Assembly: GCF_028656935.1 (NCBI RefSeq)
Contig: NZ_JAMDGZ010000013.1
Span: 62,001-126,000, forward strand
Origin: Pseudomonas rubra
GTDB taxonomy: Bacteria > Pseudomonadota > Gammaproteobacteria > Pseudomonadales > Pseudomonadaceae
Length of the DNA: 64,000 nt
Reading direction: 5' to 3'
The position numbers and the translations under genes are program-made. The notes beneath the pieces are model-generated. The model was not told the DNA's origin, made no database searches, and saw nothing but the letters and a program-made list of their open reading frames with translations. Within the stretch, counting starts at the first letter, position 1. Each line of letters opens with the position of its first letter. Of this stretch, positions 36,336 to 48,452 are shown in pieces.

Positions 36336-37829
36336 TTACATCAATCGCTTGCGCTCGCTCGACGGTGCAATGCCGAGGGACTCGCGGTACTTGGCGACGG
36401 TGCGACGTGCTACCTGGATGCCTTGTGCCTCCAGTAAACCAGCGATCTTGCTGTCACTCAATGGCTTTTTCTGATTTTCCGCTGCAACCAGTTTTTTGAT
36501 GATCGCGCGGATCGCCGTGGACGAGCATTCACCGCCTTCGGAGGTGCTGACGTGGCTTGAGAAAAAGTACTTCAGCTCGTAAATTCCGCGGGGCGTGTGC
36601 ATGTACTTCTGCGTGGTCACGCGGGAAATGGTCGACTCGTGCATACCCACCGCCTCGGCGATATCGTGTAGCACCAGCGGCTTCATCGCCTCGTCACCGT
36701 GGTCGAGGAAGCCACGCTGATGCTCGACGATCTGGGTGGCGACCTTCATCAGGGTCTCGTTGCGGCTTTGCAGGCTCTTGATGAACCAGCGCGCTTCTTG
36801 CAACTGATTGCGCATGAAGGTGTTGTCGGCGCTGGTGTCGGCGCGGCGGACGAAGCCTGCATATTGCGGGTTGACCCGCAGGCGCGGTACCGCTTCCTGG
36901 TTGAGCTCCACTAGCCAGCGCTCGTTGTCCTTGCGCACGATCACATCAGGGACCACGTACTCGGCTTCGCTGGACTCGATCTGCGAGCCTGGGCGCGGGT
37001 TGAGACTCTGCACCAGTTCAATGACCTGACGCAGCTCGTCTTCCTTGAGCTTCATACGGCGCATTAGCTGGCTGTAGTCGCGGCCTCCGAGCAGGTCGAT
37101 GTAGTCGCTGACCAGGCGCTGGGCTTCTGTCATCCACGGCGTGCGTGGCGGCAGCTGGCGCAATTGCAGCAGCAGGCATTCGCTGAGGTTGCGCGCGCCG
37201 ATGCCGGCCGGCTCGAACTGCTGGATGCGGTGCAGTACGGCTTCGACTTCGTCCAGCTCGATATCGAGCTCGGGGTCGAAGGCTTCGCAGATTTCTTCCA
37301 AGGTCTCGTCGAGGTAACCCTGGTTGTTGATGCAGTCGATCAATGTCACGGCAATCAGCCGGTCGGTATCGGACATTGGCGCCAGGTTCAGTTGCCAGAG
37401 CAGATGGCTCTGCAGGCTCTCGCCAGCGGAGGTACGGGTGGTGAAGTCCCACTCGTCATCGTCGTTGCTGGGCAGGCTGCTGGCACTGGTCTGGTAGATG
37501 TCTTCCCAGGCGGTGTCGACGGGTAGCTCGTTGGGGATGCGTTCGCTCCACTCGCCCTCTTCGAGGTTGTCCACCGTCGGGGCGGACTCCTGGAAGCTGG
37601 TTTCCTGGACTTCGGCGACGGGTTTGCTTTCGGCGTTGTCGGCCATCGGGTCGCTGTTGTCGAAGTCGTCGCCCTCTTCCTGGCGTTCGAGCATCGGGTT
37701 CGATTCCAGCGCTTCCTGGATTTCCTGTTGGAGGTCCAGTGTCGACAGCTGGAGTAAACGTATGGCCTGTTGCAACTGCGGGGTCATCGTCAGTTGCTGG
37801 CCCATTCTTAGGACGAGCGATGGTTTCAT
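36336..37829 (-). CDS. rpoN: RNA polymerase sigma-54 factor
   Basis: 497 residues. Region I is the Gln-rich activator-contact segment [20 protein letters not shown], region II is acidic (residues about 50-130), and region III carries the core-binding part, a helix-turn-helix ([20 protein letters not shown]) and the RpoN box [10 protein letters not shown] at residues 474-483, which reads the -24 element. Directs transcription of nitrogen, flagellar and catabolic genes with enhancer-binding ATPases. The cluster lptB-rpoN-hpf-ptsN-rapZ-ptsO is the conserved one; a 180-base spacer separates it from lptB. Confidence 0.97.
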   Translation of the reverse strand: MKPSLVLRMGQQLTMTPQLQQAIRLLQLSTLDLQQEIQEALESNPMLERQEEGDDFDNSDPMADNAESKPVAEVQETSFQESAPTVDNLEEGEWSERIPNELPVDTAWEDIYQTSASSLPSNDDDEWDFTTRTSAGESLQSHLLWQLNLAPMSDTDRLIAVTLIDCINNQGYLDETLEEICEAFDPELDIELDEVEAVLHRIQQFEPAGIGARNLSECLLLQLRQLPPRTPWMTEAQRLVSDYIDLLGGRDYSQLMRRMKLKEDELRQVIELVQSLNPRPGSQIESSEAEYVVPDVIVRKDNERWLVELNQEAVPRLRVNPQYAGFVRRADTSADNTFMRNQLQEARWFIKSLQSRNETLMKVATQIVEHQRGFLDHGDEAMKPLVLHDIAEAVGMHESTISRVTTQKYMHTPRGIYELKYFFSSHVSTSEGGECSSTAIRAIIKKLVAAENQKKPLSDSKIAGLLEAQGIQVARRTVAKYRESLGIAPSSERKRLM

Positions 37830-38009
37830 GGCAGGGGCTTAACACCTTAATTGCCGGCGCACATGCGCCATCCACTATAAGGGCACCGAAGCGCCAACTT
37901 TAAGCAAATTATATGCCTGAAATTGCAGCGTTTGCCTAGAGCGCTTTAGCAATAAAGCCTTCATCTGGCCCTCTTGCCAGCACTCTGGCAGCGCCTCGTA
38001 CTTTTAAGC

Positions 38010-38735
<726 letters not shown>

Positions 38736-39260
38736 TTACTCGGCCTTCTTCTTCGGCTGGATCACCATGTCGATGCGCGGACGCGACTCGGTGACTTTGC
38801 CACCGCGACCGGCGGTAGCGATCTGTTTCACCGTGTCGTAGACGATTTTCTCGCCTTCTGTGGTGTTGCCTTCGTTGATGACCTTGGCGCGGTCGATCAG
38901 GACAATGCGGTTCTGTGGCGCATTGTACTGGATGGTCTTGCCATAGCCTTGCATCTTGTCCGGCTTGGCGGCGCTCTGTTGCTGTTCGAAGTAGGCCAGG
39001 TTGCCCACCGAGGTCACCACGTCGATGTCGCCACCGGCGGTACGGGTGATGGTCACGGTGTTGCCTTTGATCATCATCGAACCCTGGGTGATGATCACGT
39101 CACCGGTGTAGGTGGCAACGCCTTGTTTGTCATCCAGTTGAGCGTGGTCGGCCTGGATGCGGATCGGCTGGTCACGGTCGTTCGGCAGGGCCCAGGCGCT
39201 CGCGCTTCCCAGTGCTGCGCTCAGGCTGAGCAAAAAGGGGAGGGTTTTAACGAGCCTCAT
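38736..39260 (-). CDS. lptA: LPS transport periplasmic bridge protein LptA
   Basis: 174 residues, signal peptide ending ASAWA, then an OstA-type beta-jellyroll (PIRIQADHAQLDDKQGVATY, GDVIITQGSMMIKGNTVTIT) and a basic C-terminus (VIQPKKKAE). LptA subunits form the filament that carries lipopolysaccharide across the periplasm. Overlaps the end of lptC by 14 bases and abuts lptB, so the three are tightly coupled. Confidence 0.95.
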   Translation of the reverse strand: MRLVKTLPFLLSLSAALGSASAWALPNDRDQPIRIQADHAQLDDKQGVATYTGDVIITQGSMMIKGNTVTITRTAGGDIDVVTSVGNLAYFEQQQSAAKPDKMQGYGKTIQYNAPQNRIVLIDRAKVINEGNTTEGEKIVYDTVKQIATAGRGGKVTESRPRIDMVIQPKKKAE

Positions 39261-39822
39261 ACTGTCCTCTTACGTTGGACAGCAGGTCCATCCTGCCGTC
39301 TTTCAAATACGCTTTCATTCCATTGCCCGTAGTGACGCCACCGGCGCCGTCGATTCTAACGGCTTGCTCGGTTTGCGCATATTGCTTCTGCGGGAATACC
39401 GTCATGCGGCTGCTGGTAATGATCATGGTGCGGTTCTTTTCGTCGGTGCGGGCAACCCGTACCGAATCGATCAGTTCGACTTCGCTGCCGTCGGGGTTCA
39501 CTTCCCCGCGCTCGCTCTGCACGTGCCACGGGTAGGTGGTGCCACGGTACAGCTGCAGGTCAGGCTTGGTCAGCAGGGTGACTTCGCTGACTTTGAGGTG
39601 CTCGACCTTGTCGGCGGTCATCTCGTATTGCAGCTTGCCATCGGGCAGGAACTGCACACTGTGGGCATTCACTGCGTAGTAGTCGATGGCGCTCTGGTCG
39701 GGTGTGGCCAGCGGCTTGTTGTCGAGAAAGCTTTCAGGGCTGATATTCCAGTAGCCGACCGCCACCAGCAAGGCGGCAATCACACTGAACAGCGCAAGGT
39801 TACGGATTTTCTTACTGAACAT
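39247..39822 (-). CDS. lptC: LPS export protein LptC
   Basis: 191 residues: N-terminal membrane anchor (NLALFSVIAALLVAVGYWNI) and a periplasmic beta-jellyroll (YPWHVQSERGEVNPDGSEVE, GVTTGNGMKAYLKDGRMDLL). Connects LptBFG to LptA. ATG at 39820-39822 follows kdsC after eight bases; its 3' end overlaps lptA. Confidence 0.94.
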   Translation of the reverse strand: MFSKKIRNLALFSVIAALLVAVGYWNISPESFLDNKPLATPDQSAIDYYAVNAHSVQFLPDGKLQYEMTADKVEHLKVSEVTLLTKPDLQLYRGTTYPWHVQSERGEVNPDGSEVELIDSVRVARTDEKNRTMIITSSRMTVFPQKQYAQTEQAVRIDGAGGVTTGNGMKAYLKDGRMDLLSNVRGQYEAR

Positions 39823-39830
39823 GTGGCGCT

Positions 39831-40355
39831 CTACAGGTAATGGGCGTTGGCCGCGTCAAGATTGCCCTGGGCTTGCAGGATCAGTTCGCAGAACTCGCGA
39901 GCTGCGCCTTCGCCGCCCCGTGCCCGGGTAACCCCGTGGGCGTGTTCGCGGACGAAGCTTGCGGCATTGGCCACCGCCATGCCCAGGCCGACCCGGCGAA
40001 TCACCGGCAGATCAGGCAGGTCGTCGCCCAGATAGGCGACCTGTTCATAGCTTAGGTTGAGCTGGCCAAGAAGCTCGTCCAGAACGACCAATTTATCTTC
40101 GCGGCCCTGGTACAGGTGAGGAATACCGAGGTTCTTTGCCCGCCGCTCGACCACCGGGGTCTTGCGCCCGCTGATGATGGCGGTGGTCACGCCGGTGTTC
40201 ATGAGCATCTTGATGCCCTGACCGTCGAGGGTGTTGAAGGTCTTGAATTCGCTGCCATCTTCAAGGAAGTACAGGCGACCGTCGGTAAGCACGCCGTCAA
40301 CGTCGAAAACTGCAAGCTTGATGGCCTTGCCGCGCTGGAGCAGGTCCTGGGTCAT
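39831..40355 (-). CDS. kdsC: 3-deoxy-D-manno-octulosonate 8-phosphate phosphatase KdsC
   Basis: 174 residues, C0-type HAD phosphatase. Motif I AVFDVDGVLTDG gives nucleophile Asp18 and acid/base Asp20; motif III/IV is VAYLGDDLPDLPVIRRVGLG. Converts Kdo-8-phosphate to Kdo for the LPS inner core. Begins one base after the kdsD stop and is followed by lptC, an envelope operon common to gammaproteobacteria. Confidence 0.96.
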   Translation of the reverse strand: MTQDLLQRGKAIKLAVFDVDGVLTDGRLYFLEDGSEFKTFNTLDGQGIKMLMNTGVTTAIISGRKTPVVERRAKNLGIPHLYQGREDKLVVLDELLGQLNLSYEQVAYLGDDLPDLPVIRRVGLGMAVANAASFVREHAHGVTRARGGEGAAREFCELILQAQGNLDAANAHYL

Positions 40356-41330
40356 TTACATCACTCCCGCACGCAACAGGTCGTGCATGTTCAGGGCGCC
40401 GACCGGGCGCTCGTCCTTGTCGATCACCACCAGGGCGTTAATTTTGTGGTCTTCCATGATTTTCAGGGCTTCGGCCGCGAGCATCTCGGCGCGGGCGGTC
40501 TTGCCATGGGTGGTCATGACCTCTTCGATGAGGGTCTTGTGCACATCGATGTTACGGTCGAGGCTGCGGCGCAGGTCGCCGTCGGTGAAGATCCCGGCCA
40601 ACCGTCCGTCGGCTTCGAGCACCACGGTCATGCCCAAACCTTTTCGTGACATTTCAAGCAGCGCGTCTTTTAGCAGGGTGCCGCGTTGTACCTGAGGCAG
40701 TTCATCGCCCGCGTGCATGACGTTCTCGACCTTGAGCAGCAGGCGGCGGCCGAGGGCGCCACCGGGGTGCGAGAAGGCGAAGTCTTCGGCGGTAAAGCCG
40801 CGAGCCTCGAGCAGGGCAATCGCCAGGGCGTCGCCCAGCACCAGCGCGGCGGTGGTCGAGGAGGTCGGCGCCAGGTTCAGCGGACAGGCTTCCTGGGCCA
40901 CGCGGGCATCCAGGTTGACTTCGGCGGCCTTGGCCAGCGGCGAGTCGGGGTTGCCGGTGAGGCTGATCAACTGAATACCCAGGCGCTTGATCAGCGGCAG
41001 CAGGGTGACAATCTCGGCGGTCGAACCCGAATTGGACAGGGCCAGGATCACGTCATCGCGGGTGATCATGCCCATGTCGCCATGGCTGGCTTCGGCTGGA
41101 TGGACGAAAAACGCCGTCGTACCGGTGCTGGCCAGGGTCGCGGCGATCTTGTTGCCGATGTGTCCGGACTTGCCCATGCCGACCACCACGACCCGGCCCT
41201 TGCTGGCCAGGATCAGCTCGCAAGCCTTGACGAAATCGGCGTCGATGTGGGCCAGCAGGCCCTCTACCGCCTCGAGCTCGAAGCGGATGGTGCGCTGCGC
41301 GGATTGGATCAGCTCGCTGGATTGGCTCAT
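40356..41330 (-). CDS. kdsD: D-arabinose 5-phosphate isomerase KdsD
   Basis: 324 residues: SIS sugar-isomerase domain (VVVGMGKSGHIGNKIAATLA, LALSNSGSTAEIVTLLPLIK) followed by two CBS domains from about residue 205 (LLKDALLEMSRKGLGMTVVL). Makes arabinose-5-phosphate from ribulose-5-phosphate, the first step to Kdo. Start ATG at 41328-41330 (MSQSSELIQSA) is the family start; the longer frame reaches into the promoter region shared with mlaF. First gene of the kdsD-kdsC-lptC-lptA-lptB unit. Confidence 0.95.
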   Translation of the reverse strand: MSQSSELIQSAQRTIRFELEAVEGLLAHIDADFVKACELILASKGRVVVVGMGKSGHIGNKIAATLASTGTTAFFVHPAEASHGDMGMITRDDVILALSNSGSTAEIVTLLPLIKRLGIQLISLTGNPDSPLAKAAEVNLDARVAQEACPLNLAPTSSTTAALVLGDALAIALLEARGFTAEDFAFSHPGGALGRRLLLKVENVMHAGDELPQVQRGTLLKDALLEMSRKGLGMTVVLEADGRLAGIFTDGDLRRSLDRNIDVHKTLIEEVMTTHGKTARAEMLAAEALKIMEDHKINALVVIDKDERPVGALNMHDLLRAGVM

Positions 41331-41574
41331 GTCGAAAATCGGATTGCCTGGTGAAAAGGCGGCGATTATAGCGGTAATGGGCAAAAGCCTCACCTTGTGA
41401 TTGTCATACATTCGCCCACTTGGCTTAACCATAGCTGAACAACCGCTGCGGCGGCCTTGGGGCGGCCCTACCTGCGGTGCTATAGTTCGCCGCTGTTCGG
41501 CCCGCTCGGCGCGTGCGTGCCTCCACGAAGGGGGCGCGCGTCTGAGTGAGAAGGCTGCATCGCAAGGAGTCTAG

Positions 41575-42384
41575 ATGAGCGTTGATAACGCCTACGCGGT
41601 CGAATTGAAGGGCGTGACCTTCAAGCGCGGTTCGCGCAGCATCTTCAATAATGTCGATATACGCATCCCCCGCGGCAAGGTCACCGGCATCATGGGACCT
41701 TCCGGGTGCGGCAAGACCACGCTGCTGCGGCTGATGGGCGCACAGCTGCGTCCGGCCAGCGGCGAGGTCTGGGTGGCGGGTCAGAACCTGCCGGCCCTGT
41801 CGCGCAGTGACCTGTTCGACGCCCGCAAGCAGATGGGCGTGCTGTTCCAGAGTGGCGCGTTGTTCACCGACCTCGATGTGTTCGAAAACGTCGCCTTTCC
41901 GCTGCGCGTGCATACCCAGCTGTCCGACGAGATGATCCGCGACATCGTCCTGATGAAGCTGCAGGCCGTGGGTCTGCGCGGCGCCATCGAACTGATGCCC
42001 GACGAATTGTCCGGCGGCATGAAACGCCGGGTCGCCCTGGCCAGGGCCATCGCTCTGGACCCGCAGATCCTCATGTACGATGAACCGTTCGTCGGCCAGG
42101 ACCCGATCGCCATGGGGGTGCTGGTGCGGCTGATCCGCCTGCTCAACGATGCTCTTGGTATCACCAGCATCGTGGTCTCCCATGACTTGGCAGAAACCGC
42201 CAGCATTGCCGACTACCTCTATGTGGTGGGTGACGGTCAGGTGCTGGGGCAGGGTACCCCGCAAGAGCTGATGGGTTCCGACAACCCGCGCATCCGTCAG
42301 TTCATGAAAGGCGATCCGGATGGCCCGGTGCCCTTTCACTTTCCTGCGCCGGATTACCGCGCCGATCTTCTGGGGAAGCGTTGA
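41575..42384 (+). CDS. mlaF: Phospholipid ABC transporter ATPase MlaF
   Basis: 269 residues. Walker A GPSGCGKT at residues 41-48, signature [15 protein letters not shown], Walker B ILMYDEP. Energises retrograde phospholipid transport that keeps the outer membrane asymmetric; the P. putida genes are also called ttg2/toluene tolerance. Divergent from kdsD with a 244-base gap; stop overlaps mlaE by one base (TGATG). Confidence 0.96.
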   Translation: MSVDNAYAVELKGVTFKRGSRSIFNNVDIRIPRGKVTGIMGPSGCGKTTLLRLMGAQLRPASGEVWVAGQNLPALSRSDLFDARKQMGVLFQSGALFTDLDVFENVAFPLRVHTQLSDEMIRDIVLMKLQAVGLRGAIELMPDELSGGMKRRVALARAIALDPQILMYDEPFVGQDPIAMGVLVRLIRLLNDALGITSIVVSHDLAETASIADYLYVVGDGQVLGQGTPQELMGSDNPRIRQFMKGDPDGPVPFHFPAPDYRADLLGKR

Positions 42385-43181
42385 TGCGCAGAAAATCCTT
42401 ACTCGAACGTATTCGTCGCTTTGGCCGTTCGGCCATCGACGTGCTGGCCATCCTCGGCCGTTCATTCCTGTTCCTGCTGCACTCGCTGGTCGGGCGCAGC
42501 GGCACTGGTGGCGGCTTCCAGCTGCTGGTCCGGCAGCTGTACTCGGTGGGCGTGCTGTCGCTGGCGATCATCGTCGTTTCCGGGGTGTTCATCGGCATGG
42601 TCCTGGCCCTGCAGGGCTTCAGCATCCTGACCAAGTACGGTTCGGAACAGGCGGTGGGGCAGATGGTCGCCCTGACCTTGCTGCGCGAACTTGGCCCGGT
42701 GGTTACCGCTCTGCTGTTCGCCGGCCGTGCAGGTTCGGCGCTGACCGCCGAGATCGGCAACATGAAGTCCACCGAGCAGTTGTCCAGCCTGGAAATGATC
42801 GGTGTCGATCCGCTCAAGTACATCGTCGCGCCGCGGCTATGGGCCGGTTTTATCTCGCTGCCGTTGCTGGCGCTGATTTTCAGCGTGGTCGGCATCTGGG
42901 GCGGTTCGTGGGTCGCAGTGGACTGGCTGGGCGTCTACGAGGGCTCATTCTGGGCCAACATGCAGAACAGTGTTTCCTTTACCGATGATGTGCTCAACGG
43001 GGTGATCAAAAGCCTGGTTTTTGCCTTTGTCGTGACCTGGATTGCCGTATTCCAGGGCTATGACTGCGAGCCCACTTCAGAAGGGATCAGTCGTGCCACT
43101 ACCAAGACCGTGGTCTATGCCTCATTGGCAGTACTGGGTCTGGACTTTATTCTGACCGCCTTGATGTTTGGAGATTTCTGA
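42384..43181 (+). CDS. mlaE: Phospholipid ABC transporter permease MlaE
   Basis: 265 residues, five or six membrane helices, with the MlaE core [40 protein letters not shown] and [20 protein letters not shown]. Inner-membrane channel of the MlaFEDB complex. ATG at 42384 overlaps the mlaF stop; its own stop overlaps mlaD by one base. Confidence 0.96.
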   Translation: MRRKSLLERIRRFGRSAIDVLAILGRSFLFLLHSLVGRSGTGGGFQLLVRQLYSVGVLSLAIIVVSGVFIGMVLALQGFSILTKYGSEQAVGQMVALTLLRELGPVVTALLFAGRAGSALTAEIGNMKSTEQLSSLEMIGVDPLKYIVAPRLWAGFISLPLLALIFSVVGIWGGSWVAVDWLGVYEGSFWANMQNSVSFTDDVLNGVIKSLVFAFVVTWIAVFQGYDCEPTSEGISRATTKTVVYASLAVLGLDFILTALMFGDF

Positions 43182-43648
43182 TGCAAAACCGCACCCTGGA
43201 AATCGGTGTCGGCCTGTTCCTCCTGGCCGGGATTCTGGCGCTCATCCTGCTGGCCCTGCGTGTCAGCGGCCTGTCGGCGAGCCCGAGCAGTGACACCTAC
43301 AAAATTTATGCAAACTTCGACAATATTGCCGGTTTGACTGTCAGAGCTAAAGTGACCATGGCCGGTGTGACCATCGGCAAGGTCACCGCCATCGATCTGG
43401 ATCGCGACACCTTTACCGGTCGGGTAACGCTGCAGCTGGAAAAACAGGTAGACAACCTGCCGGTCGACTCCACTGCATCTATCCTCACCGCTGGGCTGCT
43501 CGGCGAGAAGTACATCGGTATCAGCGTGGGGGGAGAAGACACGGTGCTCAAGGATGGTGCAACCATTCACGACACCCAGTCGGCGCTGGTGCTGGAAGAT
43601 CTGATTGGCAAGTTCCTGCTCAATACCGTTGGCAAAGAAGCTAAATAA
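43181..43648 (+). CDS. mlaD: MCE-domain phospholipid-binding protein MlaD
   Basis: 155 residues: an N-terminal anchor (EIGVGLFLLAGILALILLAL) and one MCE domain (YKIYANFDNIAGLTVRAKVT, MAGVTIGKV, STASILTAGLLGEKYIGIS). Six copies make a ring on MlaE that passes phospholipid to or from MlaC. ATG overlaps the mlaE stop; mlaC follows after 9 bases. Confidence 0.96.
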   Translation: MQNRTLEIGVGLFLLAGILALILLALRVSGLSASPSSDTYKIYANFDNIAGLTVRAKVTMAGVTIGKVTAIDLDRDTFTGRVTLQLEKQVDNLPVDSTASILTAGLLGEKYIGISVGGEDTVLKDGATIHDTQSALVLEDLIGKFLLNTVGKEAK

Positions 43649-43657
43649 GGAGTTTTC

Positions 43658-44308
43658 ATGATTTCGATCCTGCGACGCGGCTTGCTGGTGTTGCTGGCAG
43701 CGCTGCCATTGATGGCTGGCGCATCTGCTCTGTCTCCCAAAGAGGTGATTGAGAAGACCACCACTCAATTGCTGGCTGACCTGCAAGCCAACAAGGAACA
43801 GTACAAGGCCAACCCGGGCGCTTTCTATGATGCGCTCAACGCCAACCTGGGCCCGGTGGTCGATGCCGATGGCATTTCGAAAAGCATCATGACCGTCAAG
43901 TACTCGCGCAATGCTACTCCCGCGCAGATGCAGCGCTTCCAGGAGAACTTCAAGCGCAGCCTGATGCAGTTCTATGGCAATGCACTGCTTGAGTACAACA
44001 ACCAGGGCATCACCGTCGGTAAAGCCACGCAGGATGGTGATGAGCGTGCCAGCGTCGACATGAGCGTCAAGGGCAACAACGGCGCCGTGTACCCGGTGCA
44101 GTACACCCTGACCAATATCAAAGGCGAATGGAAAGTGCGTAACGTCATCGTCAACGGCATCAACATCGGTAAGCTGTTCCGTGACCAGTTCGCCGACGCC
44201 ATGAACCGCAACGGCAACAACCTGGACAAGACCATCGACGGTTGGGCGGGCGAAGTGGCCAAGGCCAAGGAAACCACCGAAGGCGCAGCCGAGAAGCAAG
44301 CGCAATGA
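43658..44308 (+). CDS. mlaC: Periplasmic phospholipid shuttle MlaC
   Basis: 216 residues. Signal peptide to about residue 25 (LLVLLAALPLMAGASA), then the Tgt2/MlaC fold: YSRNATPAQMQRFQENFKRS, LMQFYGNALLEY, VQYTLTNIKGEWKVRNVIVN and INIGKLFRDQF. Carries phospholipid between the outer-membrane MlaA complex and MlaFEDB. Start ATG at 43658 preceded by AAGGAGT. Ends in a 4-base overlap with mlaB. Confidence 0.95.
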   Translation: MISILRRGLLVLLAALPLMAGASALSPKEVIEKTTTQLLADLQANKEQYKANPGAFYDALNANLGPVVDADGISKSIMTVKYSRNATPAQMQRFQENFKRSLMQFYGNALLEYNNQGITVGKATQDGDERASVDMSVKGNNGAVYPVQYTLTNIKGEWKVRNVIVNGINIGKLFRDQFADAMNRNGNNLDKTIDGWAGEVAKAKETTEGAAEKQAQ

Positions 44309-44610
44309 GTGCCAGTGCGGTAACCATGAGTGAACCGGGTGTATTGAACCTGGCTGGGGTGCTGGATTACAGCAGCGGGCCTGGCCTGCGCAAGCAAGGC
44401 AAGGCCCTGATCGCCGCGTGCAAGGCCCAAGGGCTGGTGCTCGACTGCTCGCAGGTCGAGAAGTCGAGCAGCGTCGGCCTGTCGCTGCTGCTGGCGTTCA
44501 TGCGTGATGGCAAGGCGGCCGGAAAGGCCGTCGAAGTGCGCGCCATGCCCCAGGACATGCGTGAAATCGCCGAGGTTTATGACCTCGATGAAGTACTGGC
44601 CGGGCAGTGA
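44305..44610 (+). CDS. mlaB: STAS-domain protein MlaB
   Basis: 101 residues, one STAS domain: LDYSSGPGLRKQGKALIAAC, GLVLDCSQVEKSSSVGLSLL, and AMPQDMREIAEVYDLDEVL. MlaB binds MlaF and is needed for assembly and ATPase activity. Start ATG at 44305 overlaps the mlaC stop (ATGA), indicating coupled translation. A hairpin with a U run follows. Confidence 0.92.
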   Translation: MSASAVTMSEPGVLNLAGVLDYSSGPGLRKQGKALIAACKAQGLVLDCSQVEKSSSVGLSLLLAFMRDGKAAGKAVEVRAMPQDMREIAEVYDLDEVLAGQ

Positions 44611-44627
44611 TTGCCCGCCAGCAGTTG

Positions 44628-44679
44628 GCCCCTCTGTCAGAGTCTCCGATTACGGGGTTCGCAGGCGAGGGGCTTTTTT
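44628..44679 (+). terminator. Probable terminator after mlaB
   Basis: GCCCCTC (44628-44634) pairs with GAGGGGC (44667-44673), followed by TTTTTT. The loop is long (32 bases) and contains a second small stem (CTCTgtcAGAG). It stands 17 bases after the mlaB stop and before ibaG. Confidence 0.55.
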
Positions 44680-44725
44680 GTATGATGGCCGACCCGCGCG
44701 CAAAGGGCGCCGATTGAGGTTGAGC

Positions 44726-44965
44726 ATGCAGGCCGTAGAAGTTAAGAACTTCCTTGAAGCAAAGTTGCCGGGAACCCGGGTCGAAGTTGAAGGCGAAGGC
44801 TGCAACTTCCAGTTGAACGTGATCAGTGACGAATTGGCGGCCCTGAGCCCGGTCAAGCGTCAGCAGCAGATCTATGCTCACCTTAACCCGTGGATCACCG
44901 ATGGCAGCATCCATGCGGTAACCATGAAATTTTTCAGCAGCGCAGCCTGGGCTGAGCGCACCTGA
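44726..44965 (+). CDS. ibaG: BolA-family protein IbaG
   Basis: 79 residues: MQAVEVKNFLEAKLPGTRVE, then the BolA loop CNFQLNVISDELAALSPVKR and HAVTMKFFSSAAW. IbaG-type BolA proteins partner with monothiol glutaredoxins in iron-sulfur cluster handling and acid resistance. ATG at 44726 has TTGAGGTTGAGC upstream. The order mlaFEDCB-ibaG-murA is the same in E. coli. Confidence 0.93.
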   Translation: MQAVEVKNFLEAKLPGTRVEVEGEGCNFQLNVISDELAALSPVKRQQQIYAHLNPWITDGSIHAVTMKFFSSAAWAERT

Positions 44966-44989
44966 GCCAACTTGGCGGCGAGACTCTAA

Positions 44990-46255
<1,266 letters not shown>

Positions 46256-46362
46256 TCTGTGAGTGGCGCAGGGACGCGCCAGCCAATTGCTGCATAGAAT
46301 TGAATGCGACCGGGCCTGTTGAGGTCCGGTCGGCTGTAGCCGCATAAGGACCGACGTTTCCC

Positions 46363-46998
46363 ATGTTGACCATCGCGCTATCCAAAGGTCGGATTCTCGA
46401 CGACACCCTGCCGCTGCTGGCAGAGGCCGGTATTGTTCCGACCGAGAACCCGGACAAGAGCCGCAAGCTGATCATCCCTACGACTCAGGAAGACGTGCGT
46501 CTGCTGATCGTGCGTGCCACTGATGTGCCGACCTACGTCGAGCACGGTGCCGCCGACCTGGGTGTGGCCGGCAAGGACGTGCTGATGGAGTACGGTGGCC
46601 AGGGCTTGTATGAGCCGCTGGACCTGCAGATTGCCCAGTGCAAACTGATGACCGCCGGCAAGATCGGCGCTGCCGAGCCCAAGGGCCGCCTGCGCATTGC
46701 CACCAAGTTCGTCAATGTCGCCAAGCGTTACTACGCCGAACAAGGCCGTCAGGTCGACATCATCAAGCTGTATGGCTCGATGGAGCTGGCGCCGCTGATC
46801 GGTCTGGCCGACAAGATCATCGACGTTGTCGATACCGGTAACACCCTGCGTGCCAACGGCCTGGAACCCCAGGAACTGATTGCCACCATCAGCTCCCGGC
46901 TGGTGGTCAACAAGGCTTCGATGAAGATGCAGCACGCCCGCATCCAGAGCCTGATCGACACCCTGCGCCAGGCTGTCGAATCGCGACACCGCGGCTGA
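46363..46998 (+). CDS. hisG: ATP phosphoribosyltransferase HisG, short form
   Basis: 211 residues, opening [20 protein letters not shown], with the active-site segment [30 protein letters not shown] split across the fold. The C-terminal histidine-binding regulatory domain of long HisG is absent, so this is the HisG-S type that needs the HisRS-like partner HisZ, encoded elsewhere in Pseudomonas. Catalyses the first step of histidine synthesis. Followed by hisD and hisC. Confidence 0.96.
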   Translation: MLTIALSKGRILDDTLPLLAEAGIVPTENPDKSRKLIIPTTQEDVRLLIVRATDVPTYVEHGAADLGVAGKDVLMEYGGQGLYEPLDLQIAQCKLMTAGKIGAAEPKGRLRIATKFVNVAKRYYAEQGRQVDIIKLYGSMELAPLIGLADKIIDVVDTGNTLRANGLEPQELIATISSRLVVNKASMKMQHARIQSLIDTLRQAVESRHRG

Positions 46999-47124
46999 CC
47001 TCTGCGCGCGACCTTCGCTGTCGCGCCCGTCTATCCGCGTCATAGCCAATTTTCTCGGGTGCCCGCGCGGATGGACTGGTAGCTTAGGGCGCCTGAGCAA
47101 TCGCCATTTATTGAGGCCCTCGCT

Positions 47125-48450
47125 ATGACCACGTCCACTGCAATCGCCCGACTCAATGCCGCTGACCCGGATTTCGCCCGACATCTGGATCATCTGCTGA
47201 GCTGGGACAGTGTGTCTGACGACGCGGTCAACCAGCGCGTGCTCGACATCATCAAGGCCGTGCGCGAGCGTGGCGATTCGGCGCTGGTGGAGTTCACCCA
47301 GCGCTTTGATGGCGTGCAAGCCACCTCGATCGATGACCTGATCCTCGGTCGCGAACGCCTGGAACTGGCCCTGACCCGTATCACCCCGGCGCAGCGCCAG
47401 GCTCTGGAGAAGGCCGCCGAGCGTGTGCGCAGCTACCACGAGCGGCAGAAGCAGGACTCCTGGAGCTACACCGAGGCTGACGGCACCGTACTTGGCCAGA
47501 AGGTCACGCCACTGGACCGTGCCGGCCTATATGTGCCTGGCGGCAAGGCGTCGTACCCCTCGTCGGTGCTGATGAATGCGATCCCGGCCAAGGTTGCCGG
47601 TGTTGCTGAGGTGGTCATGGTCGTCCCGACCCCGCGTGGCGAGGTCAACGAGCTGGTGCTGGCCGCCGCCTGCATCGCCGGTGTCGACCGGGTCTTCACC
47701 ATCGGTGGCGCCCAGGCAGTTGCGGCCCTGGCCTATGGCACCGAAAGCGTGCCGCAGGTCGACAAGGTGGTCGGTCCGGGCAATATCTACGTGGCCACGG
47801 CCAAACGTCATGTGTTCGGCCAGGTAGGCATCGACATGATTGCCGGCCCTTCGGAGATCCTCGTGGTCTGCGACGGTCAGACCGACCCGGACTGGATCGC
47901 CATGGACCTGTTCTCCCAGGCCGAGCACGACGAAGATGCCCAGGCCATCCTGGTCAGCCCTGACGCCGAGTTTCTCGACAAGGTGGCTGCCAGCATCGAC
48001 AAGCTGCTGCCGACCATGGAACGCGCCGAGATCATCAAGACCTCGATCAACGGTCGGGGTGCGCTGATCCAGGTGCGCGACATGCAGCAGGCGATGGACG
48101 TTGCCAACCGCATCGCGCCAGAGCACCTGGAGCTGTCGGTGGCCGATCCGCAAGCCTGGCTGCCGCAGATTCGCCATGCCGGTGCGATTTTCATGGGCCG
48201 CCACACCAGCGAAGCCTTGGGAGATTACTGTGCAGGCCCCAACCACGTGCTGCCGACCTCCGGCACCGCGCGCTTCTCATCGCCGCTGGGGGTGTACGAC
48301 TTCCAGAAGCGTTCGTCGATCATCTTCTGCTCCGAGCAGGGCGCGTCCGAGCTGGGCCGCACCGCCTCGGTCCTGGCCCGTGGCGAATCGCTGACCGCCC
48401 ACGCCCGCAGCGCCGAATACCGCATCCTTGCCGACAAGAAGGGGAACTGA
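47125..48450 (+). CDS. hisD: Histidinol dehydrogenase HisD
   Basis: 441 residues. Family signature around [20 protein letters not shown], zinc and catalytic segment [20 protein letters not shown], catalytic Glu-His in [11 protein letters not shown], and C-terminal [20 protein letters not shown]. Performs the last two oxidations from histidinol to histidine with NAD. Start ATG at 47125; hisC follows two bases after the stop. Confidence 0.96.
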   Translation: MTTSTAIARLNAADPDFARHLDHLLSWDSVSDDAVNQRVLDIIKAVRERGDSALVEFTQRFDGVQATSIDDLILGRERLELALTRITPAQRQALEKAAERVRSYHERQKQDSWSYTEADGTVLGQKVTPLDRAGLYVPGGKASYPSSVLMNAIPAKVAGVAEVVMVVPTPRGEVNELVLAAACIAGVDRVFTIGGAQAVAALAYGTESVPQVDKVVGPGNIYVATAKRHVFGQVGIDMIAGPSEILVVCDGQTDPDWIAMDLFSQAEHDEDAQAILVSPDAEFLDKVAASIDKLLPTMERAEIIKTSINGRGALIQVRDMQQAMDVANRIAPEHLELSVADPQAWLPQIRHAGAIFMGRHTSEALGDYCAGPNHVLPTSGTARFSSPLGVYDFQKRSSIIFCSEQGASELGRTASVLARGESLTAHARSAEYRILADKKGN

Positions 48451-48452
48451 GC